From NCBI GenBank assembly GCA_032622095.1, contig CP136061.1:38879797-38943796 (forward strand): a stretch of DNA of 64,000 nucleotides, written 5' to 3'. This document shows positions 22,905 through 33,930 of this stretch, piece after piece. Both the position numbers and the translations under genes were made by a program. The notes beneath the pieces are model-generated. The model had not been told where the DNA came from and made no database searches. It saw only the letters and a list, made by a program, of their open reading frames with translations. This DNA is from Siphonodentalium dalli (lineage: Eukaryota; Mollusca; Scaphopoda; Gadilida; Siphonodentaliidae). Numbering within the stretch: the first letter of the stretch is position 1; each line of letters begins with the position of its first letter.

Positions 22905-24290
22905 ATATTTCCACCACTGGTTGAACATGATGTAGTTCTACATAACCCAATAGACATTGCTAACTGTCTAAATGACTATTTTGTTAGTCAAAGTTCATCT
23001 GTTAATGATGGAATATCTTTACCTTCTCTTAATATGAAAGAAAATAAATTGGAATCTATTGATGTTAGTGAATCAGAAGTATTGGCAGTTTTGCAAAACC
23101 TTGAAATTGGTAAGGCATCAGGTCCCGATCTCATCAGTAATGTAATCTTAAAAACTATGGCAAATGTTTTGGCGGTACCTTTGACTAAAGTATTCAATTT
23201 ATTCCTGGGAAAGTCATACTTCCCAGAAATATGGAAACATGCAAATGTTATGCCCATACATAAAAAGCATTCTGTGAATAAAAAGGAAAATTATAGACCA
23301 ATATCTCTTACAAGTAATCTAAGTAAAGTTTTTGAAAAAGTAGTTTTTAACCATGTCTATAAGTTTTTAACTCAATTTAATCTTATCACACAATTCCAGT
23401 CTGGTTTTATTCCAGGTGATAGTACAATTTTCCAGATATTAGATATGGATTCACACATTCAGAGATCACTAAATGACAGAAACAAAATTAGATTCGTATT
23501 CTGTGATATAAGTAAGGCATTTGATAGAGTATGGCATAGGGGTTTACTTCACAAAATGTATCATATTGGAATCCGTGGGGAAATGCGTGCTTGGTTTAGG
23601 AATTATCTCTCTTGTAGAACTCAATGTACAGTTATAAATGGATATAATTCTACCACTAGGGATGTTCCGGCCGGAGTCCCTCAAGGGTCAGTCTTAGGAC
23701 CTCTTTTGTTCAATATTTTCATTAATGATCTTGTAGATGGAATTGAATCAAATATTAGACTTTATGCAGATGATACTTCTCTATTTGGTTCTGTAGAAGA
23801 TGATGAGATGGCAGCCAAAATGATAAATCGCGACCTCAATAGAATAGGGCAGTGGGAAACCATGTGGCAAGTGAAATTTAGTTCATCAAAAACAGAAACT
23901 ATGACCATAGGTCAATCCAGTCCAGATACACATTGTCCTTTGTACCTCTTGGGTGAAGAAATTTGTGAAGTCGAAAAACACAAACATCTAGGTCTTTTAT
24001 TCCATATTAGTGGCTCCTGGGATATCCATGTACAAAGTTTGTTTGAAAAATTAAGTCCCATGATAAATTGCTTACGTAGTCTTAAATACAAGTTATCCAG
24101 ACAAGCACTGAATACCCTATATAAGTCGTTTATTCTTCCAGTTTTTGAATATGCAGATGTTATTTGGGATAATTGTTCATTAGGATCAGTGGCATTATTA
24201 GGGGGACAAGTTATTCCTTGCTATATTAAGAAACAGGCTGGTTCCACTTCAAGAGAGACGTTTGATGAGGAAAACAATAATGATGCATAA
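22902..24290 (+). pseudogene. LINE reverse transcriptase
   Basis: RNA-dependent DNA polymerase domain of a CR1/Jockey-group LINE. In the 462-codon frame the motifs appear in the expected order: IGKASGPDLI, ENYRPISLTSNLSKVFEKVV (about residue 131), FCDISKAFDRVWH with catalytic Asp at about 202, AGVPQGSVLGPLLFNIF at about 257, and LYADDTSLF with Asp-Asp at about 289-290. The linker-to-RT junction and the end (about 24195, where the frame should continue as RISGIIRGTSYSLLY) are frameshifted. The catalytic core itself is intact, so decay is moderate. Confidence 0.9.
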
Positions 24291-24899
24291 GGCCATAAAC
24301 CATAAATGTCCTATGTATATATCCTTACAAATTCCTAGAAGAGTTTCAGAAATTAGTGATTACTCTTTGAGGGATGCTGATGATATTTCCAAATATGAAT
24401 ACATCAGGAAACCATTAAAGAGTTATCTAAACTCATTTTTTCCTTCTGGTATTGAATTATGGAACACTTCAAGAGTTCAATAATACGTTCAAGTAGCTCG
24501 ATTTCACAAATTAAATATGAATTTCATCGAAATAAGCATATCGTTCCTAAATATTATTGTGCAGGCACAAGATCAAATCAAATAATTCATTCAAAACTTA
24601 GAGTAGGCTGTAGTGATCTTAATGCACATATGTTTGATCGATTTCTTACAGAGGATTGTTCTTGTAGATGTGGCTATTTTTATGAAGATTCTGAACATTA
24701 TTTTATGCATTGTGCATTATTTATTAGTCAACGGGCAGTTATGTTTAGTTCACTTAATAACATGAATGTGGATATAAATATTAATAGCTTACTTTATGGA
24801 AAAAATTCTGTCAGTGATGCAACAAATAATTTTATCTTTAATATTGTCCATTTATTCTTCGAATCTACCAAGCGGTTTAATTCAAAATCTTTAATATAA
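24196..24899 (+). pseudogene. LINE thumb and cysteine-rich tail
   Basis: Reads in pieces. RISGIIRGTSYSLLY is followed by a TAA, then LVPLQERRLMRKTIMMHKA through GIELWNTS (to 24483), then a frameshift into a frame with KLRVGCSDLNAHMFD and CSCRCGYFYEDSEHYFMHC (24600-24715). The last is the zinc-binding C-x-C...H-x4-C tail typical of this LINE group. The frame stops at 24898. Confidence 0.8.
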
Positions 24900-25217
24900 T
24901 ACAATTAAGCCTGATTTGAATAAGTACATCTATTGCTTTCTGTATCATCTCTCCACATCTTAGCCCTGCCGTCCCCTAAGTACATCTCTATGGTAATTAA
25001 TTGTTTGATCCCAACCAGAGGCCGCCCTCATTTTCTGCTGAGCAATGAATTATTATGTTGTTTCATTTTTTCTTATTTCACCTTGTATACGATCACGTGT
25101 TTTTCTAATTTTGACTATTGGTTTTTGTGTCTGGTCTTATATATGTTTTCCTGTTGACCGGACCCGGTGCTCTGTTAATATGACATTTATGCACAAATAA
25201 ACTTTATTTACAAAATA
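24900..25217 (+). other. LINE 3' untranslated region
   Basis: No frame. It includes GACCGGACCCGGTGCTCTG and two AATAAA words (25196 and 25215), ending at the inferred insertion boundary. Confidence 0.6.
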
Positions 25218-25250
25218 AATGGAGACTCGCGTATATAAGAGAAACTAATG
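25218..25250. mobile_element. hairpin MITE, displaced right arm
   Basis: AATGG followed by AGACTCGCGTATATAAGAGA complements the interrupted left arm at 20196-20225 (TCTCTTATATATGCGAGGCT). Joined, the two restore a hairpin almost identical in its loop to the intact neighbour at 20105-20150. Confidence 0.7.
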
Positions 25251-25465
25251 GGGGACCTTCGGAATAGTGGACCTTCAGAATGCGGATCTTCGTAATAACG
25301 GACCATCGAAATAGGGGACCTTCGTAATGATGGACCTTCGTACTAACGGACCTTCGGAATAGGGGATCTTCGTAATAATGGACCTTAGTAATAGCGGACC
25401 TTCGGAATAGCGGACCTTTGTAATAGCGGACCTTTGTAATAGCGAACCTTCGGAATAACGGACTA
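25251..25465. repeat. GGACCTTCGGAATAGC tandem array, right
   Basis: About 13 units of a 15-17 bp motif that is the reverse complement of the 18718-18830 array. Units are variable, with substitutions such as GGATCTTCGTAATA. Confidence 0.9.
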
Positions 25466-26410
25466 AACTCCTCCTATTAATGGGCTCACAGGTCCGATCT
25501 AGCTATTTTCTGGTATATAAATCGTACATATGATGGTTTTATGGCGTCAAATCGGAAGCGAATATTAACGAGATGATTGTCACCAGTAAGCTTAGCACAA
25601 TGCTATCGATCAATGTTATTATTATGTTAATTAGAATTTAATTATAATATTCAATTTGTGTTGGGGTATTTAGTGCTGACTGTGAGATAAACATAAGTGT
25701 AAAGTGTGGTTGAACAATTTTGTCAACATGAAAAACATATTTAAAATGGAACTATATTTTGTCTTGAAGGTGTATTTACTTCCTCTGTGGTTATGATAAA
25801 GAAATATATATTAATTTTGTTTAACCCCAGCCGTTTCGGGATTGGGTTTCCTTGCTGAAATGATATGAAATTGATTCCAAATTCGTCGCAATTCTATACA
25901 AAATATATTAACCTCGCTAAAGCTCGGCTCGTTTCGAATTTAGTGCCCTCTGTTAATAACTTTCGTATATATTTGCGAGTTGATCCTCTATTTATCACAG
26001 TATTAGCCCCTAAACATGGCCTCATATAATTGAGTAAGACATGTGTATTATCAGCACGCGCAGTCTAACTGTTGTAAACTTTTGTAAAATCATAGCATCA
26101 AAATAAAGGGAAAAAAAAGAAGAAATTTACCATGAAAATGAGACTGCAACATTTCATGTTTCCTGATGCACTGTAGCGTGTGTTCGGGCTGAAGTTTCCA
26201 TTATTGATCAAATTTGCCATTCTTTCACAAAACTTATCACCCATTATATAAAATATAAATGATGATATGGTGAGTGAATCTAAAATATAATTTGTTTTAT
26301 CTATAAATTATATATTTTTGCAGCAAATAATTTCGAATTGCCTATTCTCGCCTATTCTCACAGTAAATATGTAATTATTGTCAGGTTAAGTGAGGTCCCC
26401 AGTTCATTAA
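25466..26410. other. AT-rich DNA, nothing recognised
   Basis: No exon or clear repeat, apart from simple A/T-rich stretches. Confidence 0.45.
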
Positions 26411-26904
26411 AGGCAAGTGCGGCCTTTGTTGTCGAAAATATTGATATGTGTTCCAATCACCGTAAACAGAAAAACATTAAAACGCATACAGTTTCGTTCA
26501 TATATACCATGACCATCGCGTAAACAGCATGTTATCATCAAGACCTACTATATTTTACCTAAGCAAGAGTCTGATTGTGTTACAGAAGACAGCAGAATGC
26601 TACTGGCTAATCACACATAAATGGCATAAACGCTCTTTATTAATTCCATATCAGGAATTCACCAAAAAAGAACGCTCTTTATGTTTACCATCATAATATA
26701 AACAAACACCAGGAAAGTAACTTTTTATGCTGTTGTTTACATAACAATGGTCAAACATATGTCAATATCACACAGTTTATGCGATATTTCTTATTTGTAT
26801 ACGGACAAGGTCTGTCTACATTTTGATGTTCTTTCTGTTTGTGGCGGTTTTTGACGGGTGGAAATATTTTCACAGGATACCCACCGCCAAGGCCAACCGT
26901 ATCT
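26411..26904 (-). mobile_element. TTAA-flanked 494-bp element, copy 3
   Basis: Exactly the same length as the LINE-embedded copy and opposite in orientation. TTAA occurs at 26407-26410 and 26905-26908, and the sequence outside TTAA differs from the other copies. It carries the paired ACGCTCTTTAT words at about 26630 and 26672. Confidence 0.88.
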
Positions 26905-27431
26905 TTAAGTTAGAGAATGGCAACACCTTTGAAATTTGATTCCGACCGATAACATCACATGTTTGCCTCGATTATAATCTCTGTTTCCTAATGTAATTAC
27001 ACAGTTTAAAGACATTTGTCTAATCTCCGACTTATAGATCGCTTTAAAGTTTGTGGTTAGGAAAATGTTTTTAAACTGTGTAATTATATTTGAAAACAGA
27101 TTACTCCTTAATATTACAGCTCAGTAGAATATATCAACACAAAAATGCATTTTTAGTTGGAGATATCGTTCAAAGGTGGGCACTTTATTATGACGTTGCC
27201 GCGACTTAACATGTCGTCGTGACAACATTCTTACGCTCAACTGCCACTTCGAAGTGATCCGCCTGAATGTAAATATCATATGTAAATATGTTTGCTCTTT
27301 CTAAGCTAAAACAAAATTAAGTGGCTTGTAATTATCATTTCATAACCAAATTAATCTTTGACAAAATGAAGTGTGTTTCATATAATTCAAAATAAAAAAG
27401 GGCGATAGCTATAAGCGAGTACGACCAACAT
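26905..27431. other. spacer with a weak inverted repeat
   Basis: TAATTACACAGTTTAAA at about 26993 pairs with TTTAAACTGTGTAATTA at about 27071, a possible small foldback. No gene. Confidence 0.5.
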
Positions 27432-27900
27432 AAAGAGCACATGCACACAGGGACGGTGCTAGAGAGTAATGTTTTTGGTGTAAATCTACAAATATCCAAC
27501 TGCACCCCCATTGAGCCAGATCAATACTTTTGCACCCAGTGTGTTGGAACGTTCCAGTTGGTGCATCTAGCTTTTCAATTGTTGGACATGGCTAACCTGA
27601 AACCCCTAAGACAGTTTGCTATCTATGGGCATTGCACACACAAATGTTTAACCATAAGTTGAAAAATACTTTTGATCTAAGAACAACAAGCGCCCCACCA
27701 AGTACTGGTTAGAATATCAAGCATGAGAACAATTTCAACCGTTATGTAAATTACCAACTAAATTCCCAACTGAAATAATTTGTCCATAGTTGGTGTGAGT
27801 CACACCCCAGTTACCACGTCCCTGCATGTACACAGATGCCAAGTTTAAAACTGAACTGATCATAGTGAAATGAAACGCTGCATCCTTGGACGTATGGACA
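27432..27900. repeat. CAGGGACGTG-family relative
   Basis: Starts with CAGGGACGGTG and ends near CACGTCCCTGCATG (27818-27831). The interior shows AGTACTGGTTAGAATATCAA and GAGAACAATTTCAACC, shared with 29664-29820. Similarity with that copy continues past the right terminus (TGCCAAGTT...GAACTGAT), so both may derive from a larger duplicated segment. Confidence 0.6.
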
Positions 27901-28108
27901 CATGTATTCTAGAATTTTATTATAACACCCAACTTTTGTTTTGTCTGTTGGAATATATATGTTATTGTTAACATGTTCAATGTATATATAATAACTGTAA
28001 TTGTGGCTGTTTATTTGAATAAAAAAAGTAATTTACACAATATCATGTTTTAAGTTATGTTCCTAGGCGACGTCGATGAAGATCGTAATTTCTGTATCAA
28101 CAAATATA

Positions 28109-28880
28109 ATGGACACATCCCGCGTACTGAACCGTTACTAATAACAATACAATGGACACCTTCCGCGTACTGAACCGTTACTAATAACAATATAATGGAC
28201 ACCTTCCGCGTACTGAACCGTTACTAATAACAATATAATGGACACATCCCGCGAACTGAACCGTTACTAATAACAATATAATGGACAAATTCCGCGTACT
28301 GAACCGTTACTAATAACAATATAATGGACACCTTCCGCGCACTGAACCGTTACTAATAACAATATAATGGACACCTTCCGCGCACAGAGCCGTTACTAAT
28401 AACAATATAATGGACATCTACCGCGCACTGAACCGTTACTAATAACAATATAATGAACACCTTCCGCGCACTGAACCGTTACTAATAGCAATACAATAGA
28501 CACCTTCCGCGCACTGAACCGTTACTGATAACAATATAATGGACACCTTCCGCGCACTGAACCGTTACTAATAGCAATACAATAGACACCTTCCGCGCAC
28601 TGAACCGTTACTAATAACAATATAATGGACACCTTCCGCGCAATGAACCGTTACTAATAACAATATAATGGACACCTTCCGCGCACAGAGCCGTTACTAA
28701 TAACAATATAATGGACACCTACCGCGCACTGAACCGTTACTAATAACAATATAATGGACACCTTCCGCGCACTGAACCGTTACTAATAGCAATACAATAG
28801 ACACCTTCCGCGCACTGAACCGTTACTGATAACAATATAATGGACACCTTCCGCGCACAGAGCCGTTACTAATAACAATT
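28109..28880. repeat. 43-bp x18 satellite
   Basis: About 18 head-to-tail units of 43 bp containing GGACACCTTCCGCGCACTGA and ACCGTTACTAATAACAATA. A two-unit pattern alternating ATAATGGACA and ACAATAGACA with GATAACAA variants recurs twice (about 28480-28620 and 28780-28860), indicating higher-order amplification. There are no spacers, so it is not a CRISPR array. Confidence 0.95.
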
Positions 28881-29217
28881 ACGATAGGATACTACGTCAT
28901 TATATTTGGTGTTCCTTCTATGAGTTGTGTTTTTGCCATATCCGTAGTTACGATTACGGTTTCGAGAAGCCAAGCGTGTCCACGCGCTATATTTGCATGT
29001 ATTCGTCGTGCCAACAACTAACAATGTGACCTGCTAACAACATACTTGAGCACACAATACGTACGGCAAATATAATCACATCATTTTACAGAGAGTGGCA
29101 AGAAGTTTGATCGACATTGTATTCCCTCATAGTCGTCAATTCTGCTAAATGAGTTTTGGACTGTCCGAAACATTTACGATCGCGATTACTGGTATAGATA
29201 CGTATTTCTTATACAGG
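28881..29217. other. intergenic, nothing recognised
   Basis: No gene or repeat seen. Confidence 0.4.
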
Positions 29218-29860
29218 GATGTGGCGACCTGTGGATTCGGGAGGGGTGTTTCACCCAACTTTGGTCAACAGCATCCCATTAAGTACTTTTTTTTTTTAAA
29301 TAATTTTTATTGAAACAGTCAGATGATTTAACATACATAATGAATGGTTGTACAACATACAAAATATAGATAGATAATATTCATCTGATACATACATTCA
29401 GGCATACACTCATTCACTCGCTCACGCTTGCACTCTTACTTACATCAACGGGCATTCGGTGGCTCTAAACAGGCGATCGGGCAATGAGTTGGAGTTTTAA
29501 TTCACGTTAAAACATGTTATTTTCATTTTTGTTTCGGTTTAGCACGACACTCATTGAAGGGTGACCATAATTTCTATAATTATAATTGAAGAGAGTAAGA
29601 GGTAGAACGGAAACATAATTCTTAAAGGAAAAACCGCGAGTCTGATGAGTATATATCAAGAAACAGCACCCCATTAAGTACTGGTTGGAATATCAAACAT
29701 GAGAACAATTTCAACCTTATGTAAATTTCCAACTAATGGTGTGACAGACATGAAATGCCTCTGAAAATTGTGACCACAGTTGGGGATGAGTCACCCCAAC
29801 CCCACACCACAGTCACCACTGTCCTGCATGCACACAGTTGCCAAGTTCAAAATGAACTGA
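29218..29860. repeat. CAGGGATGTGGC-family element split by an insertion
   Basis: The left end CAGGGATGTGGC starts near 29216, and the right end CACTGTCCTGCATG lies near 29822. It is related to the 27432-27831 copy. It is interrupted at 29288-29663 by a retrotransposed segment that duplicated 19 bp of it. Confidence 0.65.
29288..29663 (-). mobile_element. antisense retroposed insertion with 19-bp target duplication
   Basis: The 19-bp CAGCATCCCATTAAGTACT (29269-29287) and CAGCACCCCATTAAGTACT (29664-29682), one mismatch, flank 376 bp. The insert starts with a T13 run then AATAATTTTTATTG, that is, a poly(A) tail and AATAAAA signal on the minus strand. On the minus strand a short frame (GFSFKNYVSVLPLTLFNYNY) ends at a stop about 150 bp upstream of the tail. 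This may be the end of a LINE protein, but the family is not recognised. Confidence 0.8.
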
Positions 29861-30544
29861 TAACAAGGAATTGAAACTCGGACAACGTTGCATCCTTAGT
29901 AAAGGTGTGACATCACTTTTAATTCACGGAGAAATCATTATAAATCACGACTAAGTGTGTAATAAATATGGTTGGCAACTAAGTTGCGTCGGAGGTATTT
30001 GTGTGGAGAGGATTGATTTTATAGTGAAAGTAAACCTCTGTCCATCTTCCTTCCAAAACTAAAATTTCGTGATATGGCATATTAGCTGAAGCGACGGTAA
30101 ACCTCAAAACCCTTACCAATCATACATTCAAAACGGTATAACTATACGCTTTCATTAAGTTATTTCGATAGTGTTCACACTCACATAATTATGTTAGCCA
30201 CGAACCACTCACGTTAACCCTTTGTTTACGTGGCATTCATTGATCAATAGTTCCTTTAGAAAATGTTCAGATCTGGACCATAAAGGCCTTTTGCTGAACT
30301 TATTATCTGAACATTCCTACATCGAAAGGGATTCCTTCTGCACTAATATTATATGTCGTATAAATTTCCTGAACTTCATCCAGATGTATAATAGACCATC
30401 ATATTATTTTTTATAATTGATTCTCGAATTAGTAATTATTCGTCTCTTACCGCCTCACACGTTAACAATCCACCCAGATCCACCATCAATATTTCTACCC
30501 TAATATTATATACGGCTGACATTATAGGGACAGTCACCAAAGTC
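29861..30544. other. AT-rich DNA, nothing recognised
   Basis: No supported exon or repeat. Confidence 0.4.
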
Positions 30545-31000
30545 CTTGCTGAATAATAATAAAGGTACTCAATTCGATCGGACGGTCCCCATATCATCAA
30601 GATACAACAACAATATTTATTCAAAATACGCTTTAGTTATCGGAATCGAATAATTGCAACAAAATAATTCTAACCACTCTCAACTATGGTATAAAATTTC
30701 CCAAAACGTGTTATTTATCAACATTTTGTTCAACGAAATATGGGCGTATTATCACTTGAGTATCACGAAATTTGGCCGTATTACCATTTGATTTTAGAGT
30801 TATCCATCTTCATCCGCAATGTTGTCCGAGACCGTCTGTTTGACGACGTTTTTCTGGGCCACAAATAATTGCACTTCTGGAGAAATAACAAACTTCAAAA
30901 ATCGATATCTGATAACTTTGAACTTTGATGGGTGTGTTTCTCGACTCGAATCAAATATTTTTTTACCCCCGAAGCCAAAGAAATAGTAATTTAGGAGCGT
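30545..31000 (-). repeat. dispersed repeat, left arm of a 2.2-kb inverted pair
   Basis: The reverse complement of this stretch matches 32389-32785 through TATTTGATTCGAGTCGA, GATCAGATATCGATTTTT, AAAATGTTGATAAATAACA and GATGATATGGGGACC. A shorter third copy lies at 60098-60280. No conserved frame. Confidence 0.75.
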
Positions 31001-31773
31001 TAATTCGGATAATTGATTCTTTAACGTCACATTCTAGAAAAGAATCATTTAGCCCTGAACTTTAATTATCATACATTCCTTAAATGTCCCCATATATATT
31101 GTACATCTAGATCAATATACCCTTCAACTTTTCGTATAACGTATGAAGAACTTATTCATCAAAATGAACACTCAATTGTTTCACCACGCACAAATGTTTC
31201 TGTTACCGCCATATTATAAAGTTATTATACAATGATGTGTACAGTATGTGTTTTTCTTGTACGAGTCCACGTTGTGATGAACAGTCATATTGGACGAGAC
31301 ACGCAGTGACGAGTATAATTTGACTTTTCACCACAGCCTGGACTAGTCATAGACGACATCATAGACACGAGAATCGACATCCAACAGTACCAAACATCAC
31401 ACGCATCCACAGCTCAGTAACGATTGATGACAACGAGAGATGACAACGAGATGACGCTGGCAAAACAAAATACGCAGATTGTAGTTGTTTGCATGACAGT
31501 ATCCAGAACGGATAGGTATAAATGTAAACAAATGTGACGTGCCATTAACAAACTTCCATATTGTTGATATGACATCTATTTTGAAACATAACTACGCGAC
31601 ATACTAGTAGTTAGAAACAAAACCTACCGAATAGTATGAAAAAGAGAAAATTAAGTAGCAGAATGCTATATTTCTAAATCCCTAACATATTGGGCAAATA
31701 TATTTAAACAAATGTGTCCAGATGTATCAAGTTTCAAACGAGGACTGATACGACATTAAAAACATAATATTAA
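31001..31773. other. spacer containing a decayed hairpin
   Basis: At 31207-31260 the sequence ATTATAAAGTTATTATACAA and TTCTTGTACGAGTCCA matches 39675-39720 and 40132-40150. CTTTTCACCACAGCCTGGAC at 31326 is the opposite arm, so this is an eroded copy of the 40.1-kb hairpin. Confidence 0.55.
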
Positions 31774-32165
31774 CCCTTTACCCAACAGAAGGGCCCTGTG
31801 CCAATGCATTCTCTTATATATGCGAGTCGACCATATGTCGCCTCGCATATATAAGAGAATGCATTGGCTTAACACATTAAAAATTATAAAATTGTTAAAG
31901 AATGTAAGAAAAAATGGTAAAAAGTGTTAAAAAAAGATTTTTTTTAGGCCAATGCATTCTCTTATATATGCGAGGCGACCTATGGTCGACTCGCATATAT
32001 AAGAGAATGCATTGGCACACGGCATAACTGTAACTATCACAATGTGGTCAAGGAGCCGGTTCCAATGATACCCATATTTGTATGGTTCTATTGAGACAGA
32101 CCGAAGATAGTTTAGGCTGTTGAAGCTTTATTTGGCCGGTTTTGGCCGGTTTGTTGGGTAAAGGG
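31774..32165 (+). mobile_element. piggyBac-like MITE with two hairpins, copy 1
   Basis: Flanked by TTAA (31770-31773 and 32166-32169). It begins CCCTTTACCCAACA and ends TGTTGGGTAAAGGG, perfect 14-bp inverted ends. TTAA plus a CCCTTT terminus is the piggyBac signature. Inside are two 67-nt hairpins (31801-31867 and 31949-32015), each with 26-bp arms starting CCAATGCATTCTCTTATATA. Their loops are reverse complements of each other. No transposase, so it is non-autonomous. Confidence 0.85.
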
Positions 32166-32388
32166 TTAAACGGGTAAAACATATAACATATATCACATAC
32201 CATCTGTGTGTGGCATCGGTCTGATATCATTACACAGTTTCAGTATACTTATAACTTTATTGCATTACATTCTTCAAGTGATTGAAGAATTATGCTGAAC
32301 TTGACAGATACGAGATACAGCGCTGTTACCTAGACAGGGATAAACTGTTAAATGTACTCAATCAGATCAGACGATCCTAAATTACTAT
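32166..32388. other. spacer
   Basis: Short AT-rich spacer between the MITE and the right inverted arm; no gene. Confidence 0.4.
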
Positions 32389-32785
32389 TTATTTGGGGTG
32401 TAAAAATATTTGATTCGAGTCGAAGAATCCACCCATCAACGCTCTGAGTGATCAGATATCGATTTTTTCAATCTATTATTTTTCACCACCTGGAATATTT
32501 AGTGGCCCAGTAAAAGTCGACGAGAAGACCAAATTGCGGTTGAAGATAAATAACTCTAAAATCAATTGGCTTTTTGTGTCAGAAATTTGACAAATCGGCA
32601 AAATTTCGTTGAACAAAATGTTGATAAATAACAGGTTTGGGGCAATTTTATACTATAGTTTACTGTGGTTAGCATTATTTTTGGGCAATTAATCGATTCT
32701 GATAACTGAAGCACCATTTAAAGAAAAATGCTGTTGTTGGAATCTGATGATATGGGGACCATCGAATCGGATTGAGTTTAAATGA
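32389..32785 (+). repeat. dispersed repeat, right arm of a 2.2-kb inverted pair
   Basis: Inverted partner of 30545-31000 and direct relative of 60098-60280. Divergence between arms is substantial, so the pair is old or arose from two independent insertions. Confidence 0.75.
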
Positions 32786-33429
32786 CAATGCGCACATGTG
32801 ATCGGTTGATGCCACATTGGGCGTTACTTAGACAGAAGGTAGTTCGATGCTGCGATTGGCAGTATTTACGTACAATTTTATCCATTTCACGACCCAAATT
32901 CCAGTGTTAATTGCCCTTTCATGAGACACATGTGAGGACAAATGACACATCGACAACTTGTTGAACATTATTTGTTCCAGCAATCGCGAACTCTTCATGA
33001 ATCAAAAGAAATCGATCGCTCGAAATTGGTAAAAGTGGTAAAATGCCCCCAAGTATTGGCAAAATTTTGCCCCGAAGTGGTTGCATATTTGCCCACAAGG
33101 AGTGGCAACATTGCCTCTTAGGTGGTAAAATTGCCCACAAGGAGTGGCAATGATCTACCTTTTTAGGGGGCAAGTTAATTGATGATATATCAGAACAAAT
33201 AGGTTTTATTGTTCCATTTGTCTTTTATTCGATTTAATTGTTTGTCAACCAAAAGTCGAATGTTTCCTACTTTCGTACTGAAGTGGCAATAAATTGGAAA
33301 TTTCCAACCTGAGTGCAAATGGAATTTCTCAGACATGGACAATCCGGCAATGTCAATCTGCTACAGTGGGGTGCAGGTTTGAAGTTGGGTAACAACAAAG
33401 AAGATCTATAACAATGTCCATGCACGAAT
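32786..33429. other. spacer with GTGGCAA/TTGCCC words
   Basis: At 33030-33165 AAGTGGTAAAATTGCCC-type words recur about five times, with two exact copies of TTGCCCACAAGGAGTGGCAA. No gene. Confidence 0.55.
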
Positions 33430-33770
33430 GTCATAATCGGGTCAATACTCCAATACAGACTCCATGATCGGGTCAATACTCAAATGCATACTACATGATC
33501 GGGTCAATACTCCAATACAGACTCCAGGATCGGGTCAATACTCCAATACAGACTTCAGGTCATAATCGGGTCAATACTCCAATACAGACGTCAGGTCATA
33601 ATCGGGTCAATACTCCAATACAGACTTCAGGTCATAATCGGGTCAATACTCCAATACAGACTTCATGTCATAATCGGGTCAATACTCCAATACAGACTGA
33701 AGGTTGTTTGCCCGAGAAGAATGTGTTAATCGGGTCAATACTCTAATACAGACTGCAGATTGTTTGTCCC
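33430..33770. repeat. 36-bp minisatellite
   Basis: About nine units containing CGGGTCAATACTCCAATACA and GACTTCAGGTCATAAT, with unit lengths from 33 to 40 bp at the edges and 36 bp in the core. The plus frame HNRVNTPIQTSG x4 is a consequence of the period. Confidence 0.9.
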
Positions 33771-33930
33771 GAGATGTCGCTTGTATGCAGTGTGGCTGTT
33801 GTTCTGACCCACGAATGAGCCCACGAACACACGGTTATACTCTACACTATCTTAATACAATGGTGTATTGTACTCGACATCTTCTGTGTACCACACATCA
33901 CCCTGTGGTTACAATTATTATTATCCACAG

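Larger units (their letters stand above)
20231..25217 (+). mobile_element. CR1-like LINE, near full length, inactive
   Basis: About 4.5 kb of LINE plus a 498-bp nested insertion. In order it carries a possible 5' region, a hydrophobic/2A-like segment, an apurinic-type endonuclease, a basic linker, a reverse transcriptase and a cysteine-rich tail. It ends with CAAATAAACTTTATTTACAAAATA. Boundaries are inferred from AATGG at both ends (20226-20230 and 25218-25222) and from the way the two flanks join into a MITE hairpin. At least five frameshifts or stops make it non-coding. The element would have moved by target-primed reverse transcription. The 5' limit is the least certain, because the first 650 bp have no recognisable protein. 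Confidence 0.75.

Noticed and set aside
22602-22950. Minus-strand hydrophobic frames
   Set aside because: They are shadows of the plus-strand LINE linker.
28109-28880. CRISPR-like regular repeats
   Set aside because: The units are contiguous with no unique spacers, and the window is clearly eukaryotic.
33495-33746. Repeat protein HNRVNTPIQTSG
   Set aside because: It is an artefact of a 36-bp minisatellite; the surrounding units have other lengths.
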